Assembly: GCA_903823665.1 (NCBI GenBank)
Contig: CAIJTR010000036.1
Location: forward strand, 1-64,000
Direction: 5' to 3'
DNA length: 64,000 nt
DNA from: an uncultured Rhodospirillales bacterium
GTDB taxonomy: Bacteria; Pseudomonadota; Alphaproteobacteria; Acetobacterales; Acetobacteraceae
Part shown: in pieces, positions 18,241-29,078 of the stretch
How the letters are laid out: each line of letters opens with the position of its first letter
How positions within the stretch are numbered: the stretch's first letter is position 1
The notes under the pieces: model-generated
The model's database searches: none
The model's input: the letters and a program-made list of their open reading frames with translations, nothing else
What the model was told of the DNA's origin: nothing
Translations under genes and position numbers: made by a program

Positions 18241-19254
18241 TTAACGACGCCGAGCAATAGCTGCCCGCTGTGCAAGTCCTAAAATAGCATTGCGACACAG
18301 CGTTTCCGCTGGTGAGCCGGTCCGCTTACACGCGCACTCAGCCTCCCAAACGCGCTGAGTGCCCAACGCGAGCGTTGCAGACGACCATATCCGCAGGGCG
18401 CGAAGAAAAGCCCCCTCCCGCCTGAAAAACACCGGGGGGCGTACCCCCTTCGCCGCTTCTTCAGCAGAGTCGCCGTCATCAAACATCGCGCGCGCCCTCG
18501 CCAACCGCTGTAGATGCATCAAAGCCGCCCGCAGCACGGCCACAGGTGCCGCACCTTCCGCCATGGCAAGCTCCAATGCACGGTCCGTGGCCACCACTTC
18601 TCCTTCGGTGGCCGCAAACAATGCATCTTCCAAGGACAAGCCAGACAAATCACCTACGCAATGCTGCGCTGCCACAACGTCCACCGAACCGCGGTGGCCT
18701 GCATATAGCGCCAGTTTCTCGATTTCACGCCGCGCCACAGCCCGATCCGCGCCAAGCTGCCCGCTGACCCAGGTTAAAGCATCGGCGTCGATCTGCACCT
18801 CTGCCTCAGACAGCATGCTGCGAACAAGCTGCGTCACTCCCCGGGTATCCATGGGATAACACGCGATCGTCCCTGCGTCAGGGGTGCGATCTAGCAGGGT
18901 CTTCAGGCGTGACTTCCCGCCCAACCCGGCACCTTCCAGCACCAGCAATGCGGGGCCTTCGCCTCCGAGGAGTTTCTGCACTGGGGCCGTGGCGGCGTCT
19001 GTCGCCTCCCGTACCCGAACAACGCGTCTGCCGCCAATCAGCGACATCGCCGCAACCTCATCTGGCAACCGACCAAAACCGTCCCGATCAACTTCAGACA
19101 CTCGGAAGGGGTCATCCAACGAATCCGCAACCTTGCGCACTAGCTCGCTCGCCCATTCACGGATCAGGCCTTCGTCATCACCGTGAAAGAGTACGACGCG
19201 CAACCCGCCGGGGTCAGCCAAAATCTGCGGCACCCGGCGGGCATCAATCTTCAC
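18241..19254 (-). CDS. holA: DNA polymerase III subunit delta
   Basis: A 337-residue clamp-loader delta subunit. The N-terminal PQILADPGGLRVVLFHGDDEGLIREWA and the C-terminal helical collar region match the family, which opens the beta clamp during loading. The collar segment ACKRTGSPAETLCRNAI is the usual C-terminal signature. It ends the leuS-lptE-holA operon, with a 5-base gap after lptE, and converges with parB across a 52-base gap. Confidence 0.93.
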   Translation of the reverse strand: MKIDARRVPQILADPGGLRVVLFHGDDEGLIREWASELVRKVADSLDDPFRVSEVDRDGFGRLPDEVAAMSLIGGRRVVRVREATDAATAPVQKLLGGEGPALLVLEGAGLGGKSRLKTLLDRTPDAGTIACYPMDTRGVTQLVRSMLSEAEVQIDADALTWVSGQLGADRAVARREIEKLALYAGHRGSVDVVAAQHCVGDLSGLSLEDALFAATEGEVVATDRALELAMAEGAAPVAVLRAALMHLQRLARARAMFDDGDSAEEAAKGVRPPVFFRREGAFLRALRIWSSATLALGTQRVWEAECACKRTGSPAETLCRNAILGLAQRAAIARRR

Positions 19255-19259
19255 GATAT

Positions 19260-19802
19260 TCAGCCGCCCGTGGGGTGCTGGCGAAAATATCCGGCGAGCT
19301 GCAAGGAAATCTGATCAGCCACTTCCTGTGCCAAACGCTGCTGGGTCTGCTCGTTCGCCAGGTCCGTGTAGAAGTACTGGCTATCAATGGGATTAAACGC
19401 GTCATATGCCCGCGCCCGGCCGGAGGTGAGAGTCCGGCGCTGGGCATCGGCGGATACCAGCGACCAGCTCGCGTTCCCGACCAAACGCACGCGCGTGGCA
19501 ACCGAGTTTGCACGTTCAATGGCAATACCCTCGCCTTGCACGCCATATGAAACGACAAGCTCGTAGAGCTTTGCGCCACCATCCCCGCTGCGATCAAAAC
19601 GCTGCTGCAACGCTTGGCGAAGTAACTGACCACTGCGCTCTGGAAGGGGCGGGATATCGACCTGTGACAAGCCAGCCTCAGCCGAGCTGACCGCGCCCGC
19701 TGGACCCGGCGCATAGACCGGACGGAAGCCGCACCCTGCCAAAACCGGGAGCAATGCCGCCAGACAAAGGCTTCGGCGTGACGTCAAAGCGCTACCCCGC
19801 AA
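19260..19802 (-). CDS. lptE: LPS-assembly lipoprotein LptE
   Basis: A 180-residue outer-membrane lipoprotein. A lipoprotein signal peptide ends in LPVLAGC with the acylated cysteine at 24, followed by GFRPVYAPG, the typical start of mature alphaproteobacterial LptE. It plugs and assists LptD in lipopolysaccharide insertion. It overlaps leuS by 11 bases and precedes holA, the order found across Rhodospirillales and Rhizobiales. Confidence 0.92.
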   Translation of the reverse strand: MRGSALTSRRSLCLAALLPVLAGCGFRPVYAPGPAGAVSSAEAGLSQVDIPPLPERSGQLLRQALQQRFDRSGDGGAKLYELVVSYGVQGEGIAIERANSVATRVRLVGNASWSLVSADAQRRTLTSGRARAYDAFNPIDSQYFYTDLANEQTQQRLAQEVADQISLQLAGYFRQHPTGG

Positions 19803-22413
19803 TCACGAAATTGACGACGCGGTTCAGCACATAGACCTGTTTGACGATGCGCCGGCCTTCCAATGCCCGCGCCACGTTGGCATCTGCGGCCGCCATTGCC
19901 AGCACGTCTGCCTCCGCAGCGCCGGGCGCAATCTCAATCGTTCCGCGTAATTTGCCCATAACCTGCACCGCAATGGTAAATGCCTCCGCCGCGGTTAGGC
20001 TGACATCGGCCTGAGGCCACGTCACGTTCGCGACAAGAGTATCCAACTTAGGATCTATCAAATGAGCAATCTCCTCAGCCAGATGCGGCATCATCGGTGC
20101 AATTAGAACGGCGAGCATCTCCATCGCCTCAAGCCGCGCCCAGACCATGCCGGCTGCGTCCGGGGTGCGCTCTGCCTCAGCGAGTGCATTGGCGAACTCA
20201 TAAACGCGAGCCACCGCCACGTTGAAGGCGAAACCCTCCAACGCCTCCGTCACCGAGGCGATCGCCCGATGCGTGGCACGGCGCAACGTGCGCGCCGCTG
20301 CATCAAACGTCTCCGGGCAGGCACCGCGCGCACCACGCGGCGCATTCTCAGCCAAACGGAAAAGCCGTTGAGTAAAGCGGTAGGAGCCGAGCACGCCCGT
20401 CTCGGTCCACTCCATGTCCCGCTCAGGCGGATTGTCCGAAAGTATATACCAGCGCGCCGTATCGGCACCGTAACGACCAATGATCGCAGCTGGGTCAACG
20501 GTGTTCCGCTTAGACTTCGACATCGCCTCGATCCGGCCGACCAGAACCTCTTCCCCGGTGTCGTTGTGAACCGTCACACCGTCCTGTCGCTTGTGGACCT
20601 CTTCCGGATAGAGCCAGCGGCCATCTGCTCCCTTATAGCTCTCATGCGTCACCATGCCCTGGGTGAACAGGCCCGCGAACGGCTCCGTCACTTCGAGTTG
20701 ACCGGTCGCCTTCATGGCCCGCGTGAAGTAACGAGCATACAACAGATGAAGAATAGCATGCTCAATCCCGCCGATATACTGATCCACCGGCATCCAATGA
20801 TCAACCGCGGCACGCAGCACCGGCTCTGCCGATTCCGGTGAGCAGAACCGGGCGAAATACCATGAACTGTCGACGAACGTGTCAAACGTGTCGGTCTCAC
20901 GCGTCGCCGGCTTGCCACAGGACGGGCAGGCCACGTGCTTCCAGGTTGGGTGATGGTCCAGCGGATTGCCAGGACGGTCAAACGCGACGTCGTCCGGTAG
21001 TCGAACCGGCAACTCACTTTTGGGAACAGGCACCACGCCACAATCGTCGCAATGAACGACGGGAATTGGGCAACCCCAGTAGCGCTGGCGCGACACGCCC
21101 CAGTCCCGCAGCCGCCAATTCACGACACCCTGGCCCATACCAAGCTGCGTGAGCTCGCCGATCGCCGCAGCTTTGGCAGCATCTGGCGTCATGCCGTCGA
21201 GAAAACCAGACCGGATCAAAAGCCCAGTGCCGTCATAGGCCTTATCCGCCACATCAAACGACGCAGCGTCCTCCCCAGGCGGCAGAACGACGGCGGTAAC
21301 CGGCAGGTCGTATTTGCGGGCAAAATCCAAATCGCGCTGATCATGAGCTGGGCAGCCGAAGACTGCACCGGTGCCGTATTCCATCAGAACGAAGTTGGCG
21401 ATCCACACTGGATGCAGCTTACCGGTGAACGGGTTGACGACTTGAAGCCCCGTGTCGAAGCCTTTCTTCTCCAGCGTCTCAAGCACTGCTTCACTGGTAC
21501 CTTTGCTCTGACAATCGGCCACGAATGCCTGGGCGTCGGGATTTTGCGCGGCGACCAATGTGGCAAGCGGATGTTCGGCTGCAATCGCCAGGAATGACAT
21601 ACCGAACATCGTGTCCGGCCGCGTCGTGTAGACCTCGACGCCGTCGATCTCCCCCAATGTGCTCGCAAGCTTGAAGCGAACGCGCGCACCCTCGCTGCGG
21701 CCGATCCAATTGGCCTGCATCAGGCGAACGCGCTCGGGCCAGCGATCCATGTCGTCGAGCGCTTCGAGCAGATCAGACGCCATGTCAGTGATGCGCATCA
21801 CCCAGCTGGACAGCTTTTTCTTCTCAACAACGGCACCAGAGCGCCAGCCCCGCCCGTCGATCACCTGTTCGTTGGCCAGCACCGTGCCGTCCACGGGGTC
21901 CCAGTTCACGTAGGCGTAGCGCCGCTCGGCAAAGCCCGCCGCGAGCATATCGAGAAACAACGCCTGCTGGTGGCCGTAATAGGATGGATCGCAGGTGGCG
22001 AATTCGCGTTGCCAATCGATCGACAACCCCATGCGCTTCAACTCGGTGCGCATGGCGGCGATGTTGTCCCATGTCCATTTCGCCGGATGGATGCCGCGTT
22101 CGCGCGCAGCATTTTCGGCGGGCAGACCGAACGCGTCCCACCCCATCGGGTGCATCACTGAGAAACCGCGCGCCCGCTTGTATCGCGCCAGCACGTCACC
22201 CAGCGTGTAGTTGCGCACATGGCCCATGTGAATTTTGCCGCTGGGATACGGAAACATCTCCAGCACGTAATATTTTGGCAAGCCGTCCGTCGGCACGTCT
22301 TCCACACGAAAGCACGCGGCCTCGTTCCACGCAGCCTGCCAGCGTTGCTCGGCGGCGGTGAAGTTGTATCGTGGGGCAGACGCCTCGATCAGCTCAGCGG
22401 GAACGCTTGTCAT
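19792..22413 (-). CDS. leuS: Leucyl-tRNA synthetase
   Basis: An 873-residue class I synthetase. The HIGH-type motif is HMGH at 62-65 ([17 protein letters not shown]), and the KMSKS-type motif is MSKSK at 631-635. The CP1 editing domain lies between them (TTRPDTMFG, with the T-rich segment). A zinc-type knuckle, CDDCGVVP plus CPSCG, is also visible. First gene of the operon with lptE and holA; I see no T-box-like leader. Confidence 0.98.
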   Translation of the reverse strand: MTSVPAELIEASAPRYNFTAAEQRWQAAWNEAACFRVEDVPTDGLPKYYVLEMFPYPSGKIHMGHVRNYTLGDVLARYKRARGFSVMHPMGWDAFGLPAENAARERGIHPAKWTWDNIAAMRTELKRMGLSIDWQREFATCDPSYYGHQQALFLDMLAAGFAERRYAYVNWDPVDGTVLANEQVIDGRGWRSGAVVEKKKLSSWVMRITDMASDLLEALDDMDRWPERVRLMQANWIGRSEGARVRFKLASTLGEIDGVEVYTTRPDTMFGMSFLAIAAEHPLATLVAAQNPDAQAFVADCQSKGTSEAVLETLEKKGFDTGLQVVNPFTGKLHPVWIANFVLMEYGTGAVFGCPAHDQRDLDFARKYDLPVTAVVLPPGEDAASFDVADKAYDGTGLLIRSGFLDGMTPDAAKAAAIGELTQLGMGQGVVNWRLRDWGVSRQRYWGCPIPVVHCDDCGVVPVPKSELPVRLPDDVAFDRPGNPLDHHPTWKHVACPSCGKPATRETDTFDTFVDSSWYFARFCSPESAEPVLRAAVDHWMPVDQYIGGIEHAILHLLYARYFTRAMKATGQLEVTEPFAGLFTQGMVTHESYKGADGRWLYPEEVHKRQDGVTVHNDTGEEVLVGRIEAMSKSKRNTVDPAAIIGRYGADTARWYILSDNPPERDMEWTETGVLGSYRFTQRLFRLAENAPRGARGACPETFDAAARTLRRATHRAIASVTEALEGFAFNVAVARVYEFANALAEAERTPDAAGMVWARLEAMEMLAVLIAPMMPHLAEEIAHLIDPKLDTLVANVTWPQADVSLTAAEAFTIAVQVMGKLRGTIEIAPGAAEADVLAMAAADANVARALEGRRIVKQVYVLNRVVNFVIAG

Positions 22414-22512
22414 TCAGGGGCTCGACAGTACAGAAAACATGAGCACCATGTATCTGTCAGATCAACGCAAACGGCAACCGCCCCGAGCAGTCTGACGATC
22501 AGCTGCCGGCGT

Positions 22513-23049
22513 TCAGCTGCCTGTGTTCTGCGCGCGCAGTTCACGAGCGCGGGCGAGAACCTTGTCCTCAACCTCGCTGCTGGTCGATGGTGCGACGGGC
22601 GCATCAACCCATTGGCCACCTTGCTGCACCTGACGGAACAGCGAAACCCGCACACCATCCGCGCGTAGCTGGCGTCCGAGAATATAGGCCGTTGCCTTGA
22701 AGCGTTCGCCGGTCGCAGCAGGCGGCGAATACCAGTCGGTGATGATCACGCCGCCGAACGGATCAGCGGAGGACAGCGGCATGAACGACAGCGTATCGAG
22801 CGCACCGCGCCAAAGATAGGCATTCACACCAAGTGCGCCGCCCGCGGTGTCACGACCTCCGGGGGTGTTGTTCTTGGCGGTGCTGAACAAAACGCCGCCG
22901 CTTTCATCCAGCGTAGACTGAAAGCCCCGCGCGTATTTCGGGTCGAGCACCTCGGTTGCCGAGTTTTCCTGGATATCGGCACCTTTGCAGGCCGCGACCA
23001 CACTCACCAGGGCAGCGCAGCACAGACGAAGGACGAAGCGATACCGCAT
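22513..23049 (-). CDS. DUF3576-type lipoprotein
   Basis: A 178-residue lipoprotein with a signal peptide ending in VSVVAAC (acylated Cys21). The mature protein has GALGVNAYLWRGALDTLSFMPLSSADPFGG and TDWYSPP segments typical of the DUF3576 family, which commonly sits next to leuS in Rhodospirillales. I use ATG 23049; a GTG at 23079 would place ten extra residues before the signal peptide. The function is unknown. Its C-terminus (VEDKVLARARELR) is strongly charged and helical. Confidence 0.85.
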   Translation of the reverse strand: MRYRFVLRLCCAALVSVVAACKGADIQENSATEVLDPKYARGFQSTLDESGGVLFSTAKNNTPGGRDTAGGALGVNAYLWRGALDTLSFMPLSSADPFGGVIITDWYSPPAATGERFKATAYILGRQLRADGVRVSLFRQVQQGGQWVDAPVAPSTSSEVEDKVLARARELRAQNTGS

Positions 23050-23163
23050 GTTTGGCCCATTCTTGAAAATCAGGCGCACCGTATCGAAAGCGCCAATAGG
23101 AGCGCGGTGTTAGCGCAAAGACATGCATTCGCCAAGCAGCCGCACATCCGTCGGCCATGTGTA

Positions 23164-23198
23164 CAAAAAGAAAGGGCGGTGGATCACCACCGCCCTTT
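23164..23198 (-). terminator. Rho-independent terminator of the first porin gene
   Basis: An 11-bp perfect stem (AAAGGGCGGTG at 23171-23181 with CACCGCCCTTT at 23188-23198) surrounds a 6-base loop. On the minus strand it is followed by TTTCTTTTT. It lies just downstream of the porin stop codon at 23226 and ahead of the DUF3576 promoter region. Confidence 0.88.
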
Positions 23199-23225
23199 CC
23201 CATCAAGCCAAGCTACGCGAGCAGC

Positions 23226-24521
23226 TTACCAACGGAAGACGTTGCCGATGGCGACAACGCGAGCGTCGGTCGAATTGTGCAGAGCGGAGTTGCCACCGTT
23301 CAGCAGATCGATGTTGTTCTGGTGCTTGTGGCCGTAGAGAAGCGTTGCGTAAGCCGACGCACCCGAAGCGTAGTCCCAAGCGCCGCCGATCGCGACACCG
23401 GTTTCCTTCAGGCCGCCCTTGTATCCAGCAGCGGAAACGAAGTTGCCAGCGCTGACCTGACTGATCAACTGAACACCACCGGTGACAGTGCCAGTGGTGT
23501 ACTGAACGCCGCCGATGAAGGCTTCTTCATGCTTGGTGCCAGCGCGCATCGGCTGATAGCCGTTGCCCGAGATCGTGCCGCCATCGTAGTGAATGCCGAC
23601 CAGGAAGCCGTAAGCCGACACCTGAGCGCCAGCGTCAATCAGGCTGATGCCCTTGAAGGCCTGCGCGGTCGTGCTGTTGCCGACAACACCTGAACCCCAG
23701 TAACCGCCTTCAACGACGAGAGCTGCCGGACCGAACGAGCCGGTGTAGCGAGCGCCCACGTCAAAGGTGTTCTTACGGGTCTGCACGCCACCAGGAACGC
23801 TGGATGCGTTCGCGCAACCTACGTTTGCAACGGTGCCGCACTGGTCAATGGCCGTTGCGTAGCTCGGCTCGAACGATGCGCCAAAATCAAAGCCAGCAAA
23901 CTTAGGCGAGATGTACACGATCTTGTTCGTCGTGTAGGTGCCGCCATCTTCCGGCTGAAGCCAGCCCAGCTGCGTGTTGCCGTTCAGGAAGTCCGGAGCG
24001 TCGCCGTTCCAGCCGCCGTTGACGTCGATGCCCTCGAGCGTGCCAACCATGAACGCTGCGAGAGCGCCGCTGGCCTGGCCAACATACAGCTTACCAACGG
24101 TCGGCAGACCGATGTAGCTGGCAGCGTTACGAACGAACAAGGTGTTGCCAGCAGTGCCGCCGTTGGCACCCGAGTTCTGACGGATCTGAGCGGCCGCACC
24201 ATATTGCAGGCCGTTTGCGGCCACACCATCCATGCGCGGATAGAGGCGCAGATATTCCTGAACCTGGAAGCCCTGGCTCTTGGAGGTGCCAGCAGCGGTC
24301 GTGTTGCGGCTGCCCGAGTCCGAACCATAACCGATGTCCGACCACAACTGCGTGCGCAGCGTGACGGTCACGGTGCCAGGAGCCGGCGGAGCGCTGTTGG
24401 CGCGGCCAGCGCTGAACGAGTCAGTCGTGACAGGAACCGATGGGATACCCTGCGCGAGTGCATTGGTCGCGACGAGGCCCGTCGCGGCAATGACCGTCGC
24501 GGTCATGAGAAACTTACGCAT
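23226..24521 (-). CDS. Outer-membrane porin, paralog 1
   Basis: A 431-residue beta-barrel porin. The signal peptide (MRKFLMTATV... to NALAQ) starts at ATG 24521, preceded by a strong GGAGG; a much longer in-frame ORF to 24782 has no signal and is rejected. The mature protein has alternating beta-strand patterns (TVTVTLRTQLWSDIGYG, FDFGASFEPSYA) and ends in NVFRW, an aromatic C-terminus as recognised by the BAM complex. It is closely similar throughout to the gene at 25509. It should allow passive diffusion across the outer membrane. It has its own terminator. Confidence 0.92.
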   Translation of the reverse strand: MRKFLMTATVIAATGLVATNALAQGIPSVPVTTDSFSAGRANSAPPAPGTVTVTLRTQLWSDIGYGSDSGSRNTTAAGTSKSQGFQVQEYLRLYPRMDGVAANGLQYGAAAQIRQNSGANGGTAGNTLFVRNAASYIGLPTVGKLYVGQASGALAAFMVGTLEGIDVNGGWNGDAPDFLNGNTQLGWLQPEDGGTYTTNKIVYISPKFAGFDFGASFEPSYATAIDQCGTVANVGCANASSVPGGVQTRKNTFDVGARYTGSFGPAALVVEGGYWGSGVVGNSTTAQAFKGISLIDAGAQVSAYGFLVGIHYDGGTISGNGYQPMRAGTKHEEAFIGGVQYTTGTVTGGVQLISQVSAGNFVSAAGYKGGLKETGVAIGGAWDYASGASAYATLLYGHKHQNNIDLLNGGNSALHNSTDARVVAIGNVFRW

Positions 24522-24785
24522 ATTATCCTCCATGTGTCGCCGGGAACCCCGACGGATGAGCAGGCCCCGCCCCGTTTCCCACAGATGAGATGGCGTTTCG
24601 CGGTAGTGGCGAACAACATACAAATCTGCAACGGGTGGGGGCAGCCAGACCTGATGAGAGTATTGGCGCAGCCATTGCCGTCCCGCAATCCGCTGTCCAG
24701 GAAAATCATGGTATTTCTGAAACACTGTGGCACAGTTGCCACAAAGTCGTTGTGAGCCGCATGCTTGACCAAACGCGGCCATGTG

Positions 24786-25481
24786 ATGACCTATGCACCA
24801 ATGACAGATCCAGCAGCAATCAGCATTGCCGACAGGCTTTCCGCCATTCGCGTCAGGGTGGCCGAGGCCGCCGTTCGAAGTGGCCGTGCAGTCAATGCCG
24901 TAACCTTGGTCGCCGTCTCAAAAACCCACGATCAGCAGGCCATTTTGCAGGCCCTGACAGCGGGGCAGCTCTCCTTTGGCGAAAACCGGGTGCAAGAGGC
25001 GTCCCAGAAATTTCCGCAACTTCGCGCGGACCATCCCGCGATGCGTCTTCACATCATCGGCGGGTTGCAGACCAACAAGGCGCGTGACGCCGTGCGATTG
25101 GCCGATGTCATCGAAACGCTCGACCGGCCGCGTCTGGCGGAAGCTATTGCATTGGCAGCAGCCCAGGAAGGCCGCACACCGGATTTGCTGGTTCAGGTCA
25201 ATGTCGGAGATGAGCCACAAAAATCAGGCATTCCAACCGCCGGGGCGGATGATTTCATCGCCGAATGCAAGGCAAGATTTGGCGCATCACTGACCGGCCT
25301 CATGTGCATCCCGCCGGCTGAGGGTGACCCTTCACCCCATTTCGATTGGCTGGCAGAGCGGGCGGCCCGGCATCATCTCCCGGTGGTATCGATGGGCATG
25401 TCGGGCGATTTCGAATTGGCAATCGCCCACGGTGCAACGCATGTGCGCGTCGGGTCCGCCATCTTCGGCAGCCGGAGCTGA
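24786..25481 (+). CDS. yggS: YggS/PLPBP family PLP-homeostasis protein
   Basis: A 231-residue single-domain PLP-binding barrel of the YggS family. The PLP lysine lies in LVAVSKTH. GENRVQEA, HIIGGLQTNKAR and SMGMSGDFELAI are the characteristic motifs, and the C-terminus RVGSAIFG matches. It buffers free pyridoxal phosphate; no enzymatic reaction is known for the family. I chose ATG 24786; a TTG at 24765 opens the frame. It lies between two minus-strand porins and is divergent from the first, so it is insulated from both. Confidence 0.95.
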   Translation: MTYAPMTDPAAISIADRLSAIRVRVAEAAVRSGRAVNAVTLVAVSKTHDQQAILQALTAGQLSFGENRVQEASQKFPQLRADHPAMRLHIIGGLQTNKARDAVRLADVIETLDRPRLAEAIALAAAQEGRTPDLLVQVNVGDEPQKSGIPTAGADDFIAECKARFGASLTGLMCIPPAEGDPSPHFDWLAERAARHHLPVVSMGMSGDFELAIAHGATHVRVGSAIFGSRS

Positions 25482-25508
25482 CTCGGACTGCCGGGTTGGC
25501 AGAGGCCG

Positions 25509-26801
25509 TTACCAGCGGAAGACGTTGCCAATCGCGAACACGCGGGCGTCGGTGTTGTTGTTGGACGCCCCTGGCACAGCATTGAGCAGGTCGATCCCGC
25601 TCTGATGGCGATGGGCGTAGAGGATTGTAGCGTAGGCCGTGGCCCCGGAGGCATAGTCCACGGCAGCACCGAACAAGATGCCGGTTTCGTGCAGTCCGGT
25701 CTGATATTTTGCCGTGCTGTTGTAGGTGCCGGCGCTGATGTCGTTGATCAGCTGAACGCCGCCGGTGATAGTACCGTGGGTGTATTGCACGCCACCAGAA
25801 AACGCCTCCTCCTTGCGCGCGCCCACATGCATTGGCAGATAACCACTGTTGATGGCACCGCCATCGTAATGAACGCCAATCAGGAAGCCATAGGCCGTTG
25901 CCTGCACGCCTGCGTCGAAAACGTCGAGGCCTTTGTAGACTTGTGAGCCAGTGCTGTTGTTGACCGCGCCTGAGCCCCAGTAACCACCTTCCACGATCGC
26001 GGCGGCCGGGCCGAATGAGCCTGTGTATCGCGCCGCCACGTCAAACGTGTTCCTGCGGAAATCAGCACCACCCGGTGTGGACGCCAGATTGGAGCAAGCG
26101 GGCCCCGCTACGGCGCATTGCGACGCACCGACGGCGTAGTTCGGTTCGAATGACGCGCCGAAATCAAAGCCTGCGAATTTGGGTGAAATATAGACGATCT
26201 TGTTTGCGGAATAGGTTCCATTGGCGTCCGGCGGCAGCCAGGAAGGCTGAGTGCGCGCATTCAAAAAGTTAAGGGCGCTGCTGCCATTGAAACCGCCATT
26301 GGGGTCAACGCCCTCAAGCGTGCCCATCATCATGACCTGAAGCGCCGCGGGAGCCCCGCCCACAAAGATTTTCCCAAGGCTTGGAGCGCCCACATAGCTA
26401 TAGGCGTTGCGGACGTAAATTGTGCTGCCCGAACTGGCACCGTTGGCACCACTGTTCTGCCGGATTTGCACGAATCCTCCATACTGCATGCCATTGGCGG
26501 CAACACCGTCCAGCTTCGGATACATCCGCAAGAATTCTTGCACTTGGAAGCCCTGGCTCTTGGACGTCCCGGCAGCGGCCTTGTTGACGCTGCCGGAATC
26601 CGACGCGTAGCCAATATCGGACCAAAGCTGGGTGCGCAGTGTGACGGTGACGGTACCCGGCGCAGGCGGACTGCTGTTCGCGCGCCCTGCACTGAATGAG
26701 TCGGTGGTGACCGGCACTGTGGGGATGCCTTGTGCCGATGCGGCAACAGAATAAAGCGCGCTACCTGCGAGGAGTGACGCCGCCAAAAACCTCAGGTTCA
26801 T
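25509..26801 (-). CDS. Outer-membrane porin, paralog 2
   Basis: A 430-residue paralog of the porin at 23226. It has its own signal peptide (MNLRFLAASLL... to ASAQ) and the same mature N-terminus (GIPTVPVTTDSFSAGRANS). Repeated features include SKSQGFQVQEFLRMYP and NKIVYISPKFAGFDFGASFE, and the C-terminus NVFRW is the same. The signal peptides differ while the mature regions are closely alike, consistent with a duplication followed by divergence. GGAGAA precedes the ATG. It diverges from kup across an AT-rich spacer. Confidence 0.92.
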   Translation of the reverse strand: MNLRFLAASLLAGSALYSVAASAQGIPTVPVTTDSFSAGRANSSPPAPGTVTVTLRTQLWSDIGYASDSGSVNKAAAGTSKSQGFQVQEFLRMYPKLDGVAANGMQYGGFVQIRQNSGANGASSGSTIYVRNAYSYVGAPSLGKIFVGGAPAALQVMMMGTLEGVDPNGGFNGSSALNFLNARTQPSWLPPDANGTYSANKIVYISPKFAGFDFGASFEPNYAVGASQCAVAGPACSNLASTPGGADFRRNTFDVAARYTGSFGPAAAIVEGGYWGSGAVNNSTGSQVYKGLDVFDAGVQATAYGFLIGVHYDGGAINSGYLPMHVGARKEEAFSGGVQYTHGTITGGVQLINDISAGTYNSTAKYQTGLHETGILFGAAVDYASGATAYATILYAHRHQSGIDLLNAVPGASNNNTDARVFAIGNVFRW

Positions 26802-27104
26802 GCAAGTTCTCCATTGCGCGCAGCGATGTGCTCCACCACGCTTTCTGTCGATAATAGATAATTAAACATCCGAATATATTACAAATTAGAGGTTGAAATT
26901 AAAAAGCGGTCATTCATTAGATATATTACATGAATTGTATGACAGATATGTTTCTAGGTTATTGGTCCACTATCCGAATAATTGTGCCTGCGTTGCGCAA
27001 TCTCTCTGCACGCCCAACGCTGCCTGCCGGTCAACGCCAAGGCCACTCTTGCAAGCGGTTGGGCAGAGGCGTAAGGCCCGGCCCGGCGTAGAACCGAGGG
27101 TATC
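26802..27104. promoter_or_regulatory. AT-rich divergent intergenic region (porin 2 / kup)
   Basis: About 300 bases with no gene. The section from roughly 26850 to 26960 is strikingly AT-rich compared with its surroundings. It holds a 10-bp direct repeat, ATATATTACA, at 26874-26883 and 26921-26930. It must carry the promoters of both the porin and kup. I cannot name a regulator, and no riboswitch fold was recognised. Confidence 0.6.
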
Positions 27105-29012
27105 ATGACGAGTTCAACGGCACCGGCTGACAGCACCGGCTCCACCCACCGTGTCCAACAGCTGACTGCGACCGGCCTTCTGGGCGTGCTGGGGATTGTT
27201 TACGGCGATATCGGCACAAGCCCGCTTTACGCGTTCCAGGCCAGCATCGAGCATTTCGGTGCGGCAAAGATCGCATACGGCGATCTGATGGGCATCCTAT
27301 CGCTGATCTTTTGGTCACTGGTGTTGATCGTGACCGTGAAATACGTGTCGCTGGTGATGCGCGCCGATAATCGTGGCGAGGGTGGCATTTTGGCGCTGAT
27401 GGTGCTGGCGCAACGCGGCTGCACCAACCCCAGAATGTTGAAATTTCTGGCGTTGGTGGGCGTTGGCGGCTGCTGCCTGTTCTTTGGTGACGGCGTGATC
27501 ACCCCGGCGATCTCGGTTCTCTCGGCTGTCGAGGGCTTGAAGGTCGCGGCTCCTTCGCTGGGCCAATTCGTGCTGCCGATTTCCGCCGTCGTGATCATTG
27601 CCCTGTTCGCCGTGCAGTCGCGCGGCACCGGCAGCGTTGGCCGGATGTTTGGCCCGGTGATGACGATATGGTTTCTGGTGATCGGCCTGATGGGAGTGTT
27701 GCAAATCGTCCAACACCCACAGGTGCTTGCGGCGCTGTCACCCACCTATGGCTACGAATTATGCGCCGAACACGGCTGGCTCGCGTTCGTGGCACTTGGC
27801 TCGGTGGTGTTGGCCGTGACGGGTGCCGAAGCGCTCTATGCCGATATGGGCCATTTCGGCGCAACCTCCATCCGCGCGGCATGGATCTTCTTCGTGTTGC
27901 CATGCCTGGCGCTCAACTATTTCGGCCAGGGCGCGCTGGTTTTGGCCAACCCGGCTGCCGCCGAAAACCCGTTCTATCTGATGGCACCGGATTGGGCATT
28001 GATCCCGCTGGTTATCCTCGCCACAGCGGCCACGGTGATCGCAAGTCAGGCGCTGATTTCCGGTGCCTATTCGGTCACCCGCCAATGCATGCAACTCGGC
28101 TTCCTACCGCGAATGAGCGTGGCGCATACGAGTGCCGTCGAGGAGGGACAGATCTATGTACCCCAGGTCAACACGGCTTTGATGGTGGGCGTGCTGGTTC
28201 TGGTGTTTGCTTTCCGTTCATCGGAAGCGCTTGCCTCCGCTTATGGTATTGCGGTTACGGCGACGTTCGCTTGCACGTGCATTCTGGCGATGGTTGTGTT
28301 CCGCCGCATGTTCAAATGGCCACGCTGGGCCGCCGTGCTGGTGTTTGGCGGCTTCTTCTTCATTGACACTGTGTTCTTCGCCGCCAATGCATTGAAGATA
28401 CCGGATGGTGGTTGGGTGCCGCTGGCACTCGGTTTGGCGCTGATGGCGCTGATGACGAGCTGGAAGCGCGGCCGCGGCCTGTTGCTGGATCGCTGGAAGC
28501 ATGACAGCCTTCCGCTCTCAGCATTCCTTGCCAGACTGCCGCACTCGCGCACCATCCGTGTGCCCGGTATGGCAATTTTCATGACCGGCAACCCTGACTA
28601 CGTTCCGGCCGCCCTGCTGCACAACCTGAAGCATAACAAGGTTCTGCACGAGAAGGTACTGTTCGTGACCGTCAACAACCTTGACGTACCGGAAGTGGGA
28701 ATGGCCGAGCGCACAGTGATAACCGAGCTTGCCCCAGGCATTCACCGCGTGATGCTGCGATACGGTTACATGGAAAGCCCCAACCTGCCGCGCGATATCG
28801 CTCTGCTTAACGACCAGGGCGTGCCGGTTGAACCGATGCAAGCCAGCTACTTCCTTGGGCGTGAAACACTTGTCGCCGCAATGGCTCCAAAGATGCCGGT
28901 CTGGCGCATGTGGTTGTTCCTTTTGCTCGCCCGCAACGCAACACCTGCGACTGAGTTCTTTCGCATCCCCAGTGACCGGGTGGTCGAACTGGGTGTGCGG
29001 GTGGCGATCTAG
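27105..29012 (+). CDS. kup: Low-affinity potassium transporter Kup
   Basis: A 635-residue K+/H+ symporter of the KUP/HAK/KT family. The diagnostic [15 protein letters not shown] motif is in helix 1 (about residues 31-45). About 12 membrane helices follow and then a cytoplasmic C-terminal domain (residues ~480-635). [19 protein letters not shown] and GTEALYAD-type [15 protein letters not shown] are further family motifs. The ATG follows GAGGG closely. It stands alone between the AT-rich spacer and the subtilase-Hint gene. Confidence 0.97.
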   Translation: MTSSTAPADSTGSTHRVQQLTATGLLGVLGIVYGDIGTSPLYAFQASIEHFGAAKIAYGDLMGILSLIFWSLVLIVTVKYVSLVMRADNRGEGGILALMVLAQRGCTNPRMLKFLALVGVGGCCLFFGDGVITPAISVLSAVEGLKVAAPSLGQFVLPISAVVIIALFAVQSRGTGSVGRMFGPVMTIWFLVIGLMGVLQIVQHPQVLAALSPTYGYELCAEHGWLAFVALGSVVLAVTGAEALYADMGHFGATSIRAAWIFFVLPCLALNYFGQGALVLANPAAAENPFYLMAPDWALIPLVILATAATVIASQALISGAYSVTRQCMQLGFLPRMSVAHTSAVEEGQIYVPQVNTALMVGVLVLVFAFRSSEALASAYGIAVTATFACTCILAMVVFRRMFKWPRWAAVLVFGGFFFIDTVFFAANALKIPDGGWVPLALGLALMALMTSWKRGRGLLLDRWKHDSLPLSAFLARLPHSRTIRVPGMAIFMTGNPDYVPAALLHNLKHNKVLHEKVLFVTVNNLDVPEVGMAERTVITELAPGIHRVMLRYGYMESPNLPRDIALLNDQGVPVEPMQASYFLGRETLVAAMAPKMPVWRMWLFLLLARNATPATEFFRIPSDRVVELGVRVAI

Positions 29013-29078
29013 AAAGCGCTTCTCGGCTTGCCCATCGCACCCTAGAATACGGTACCATAACCGCACCGGGACCGTTTT

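Noticed and set aside
26980-27104. Potassium- or nucleotide-sensing riboswitch upstream of kup
   Set aside because: No conserved core recognised, and such elements are not expected for proteobacterial kup.
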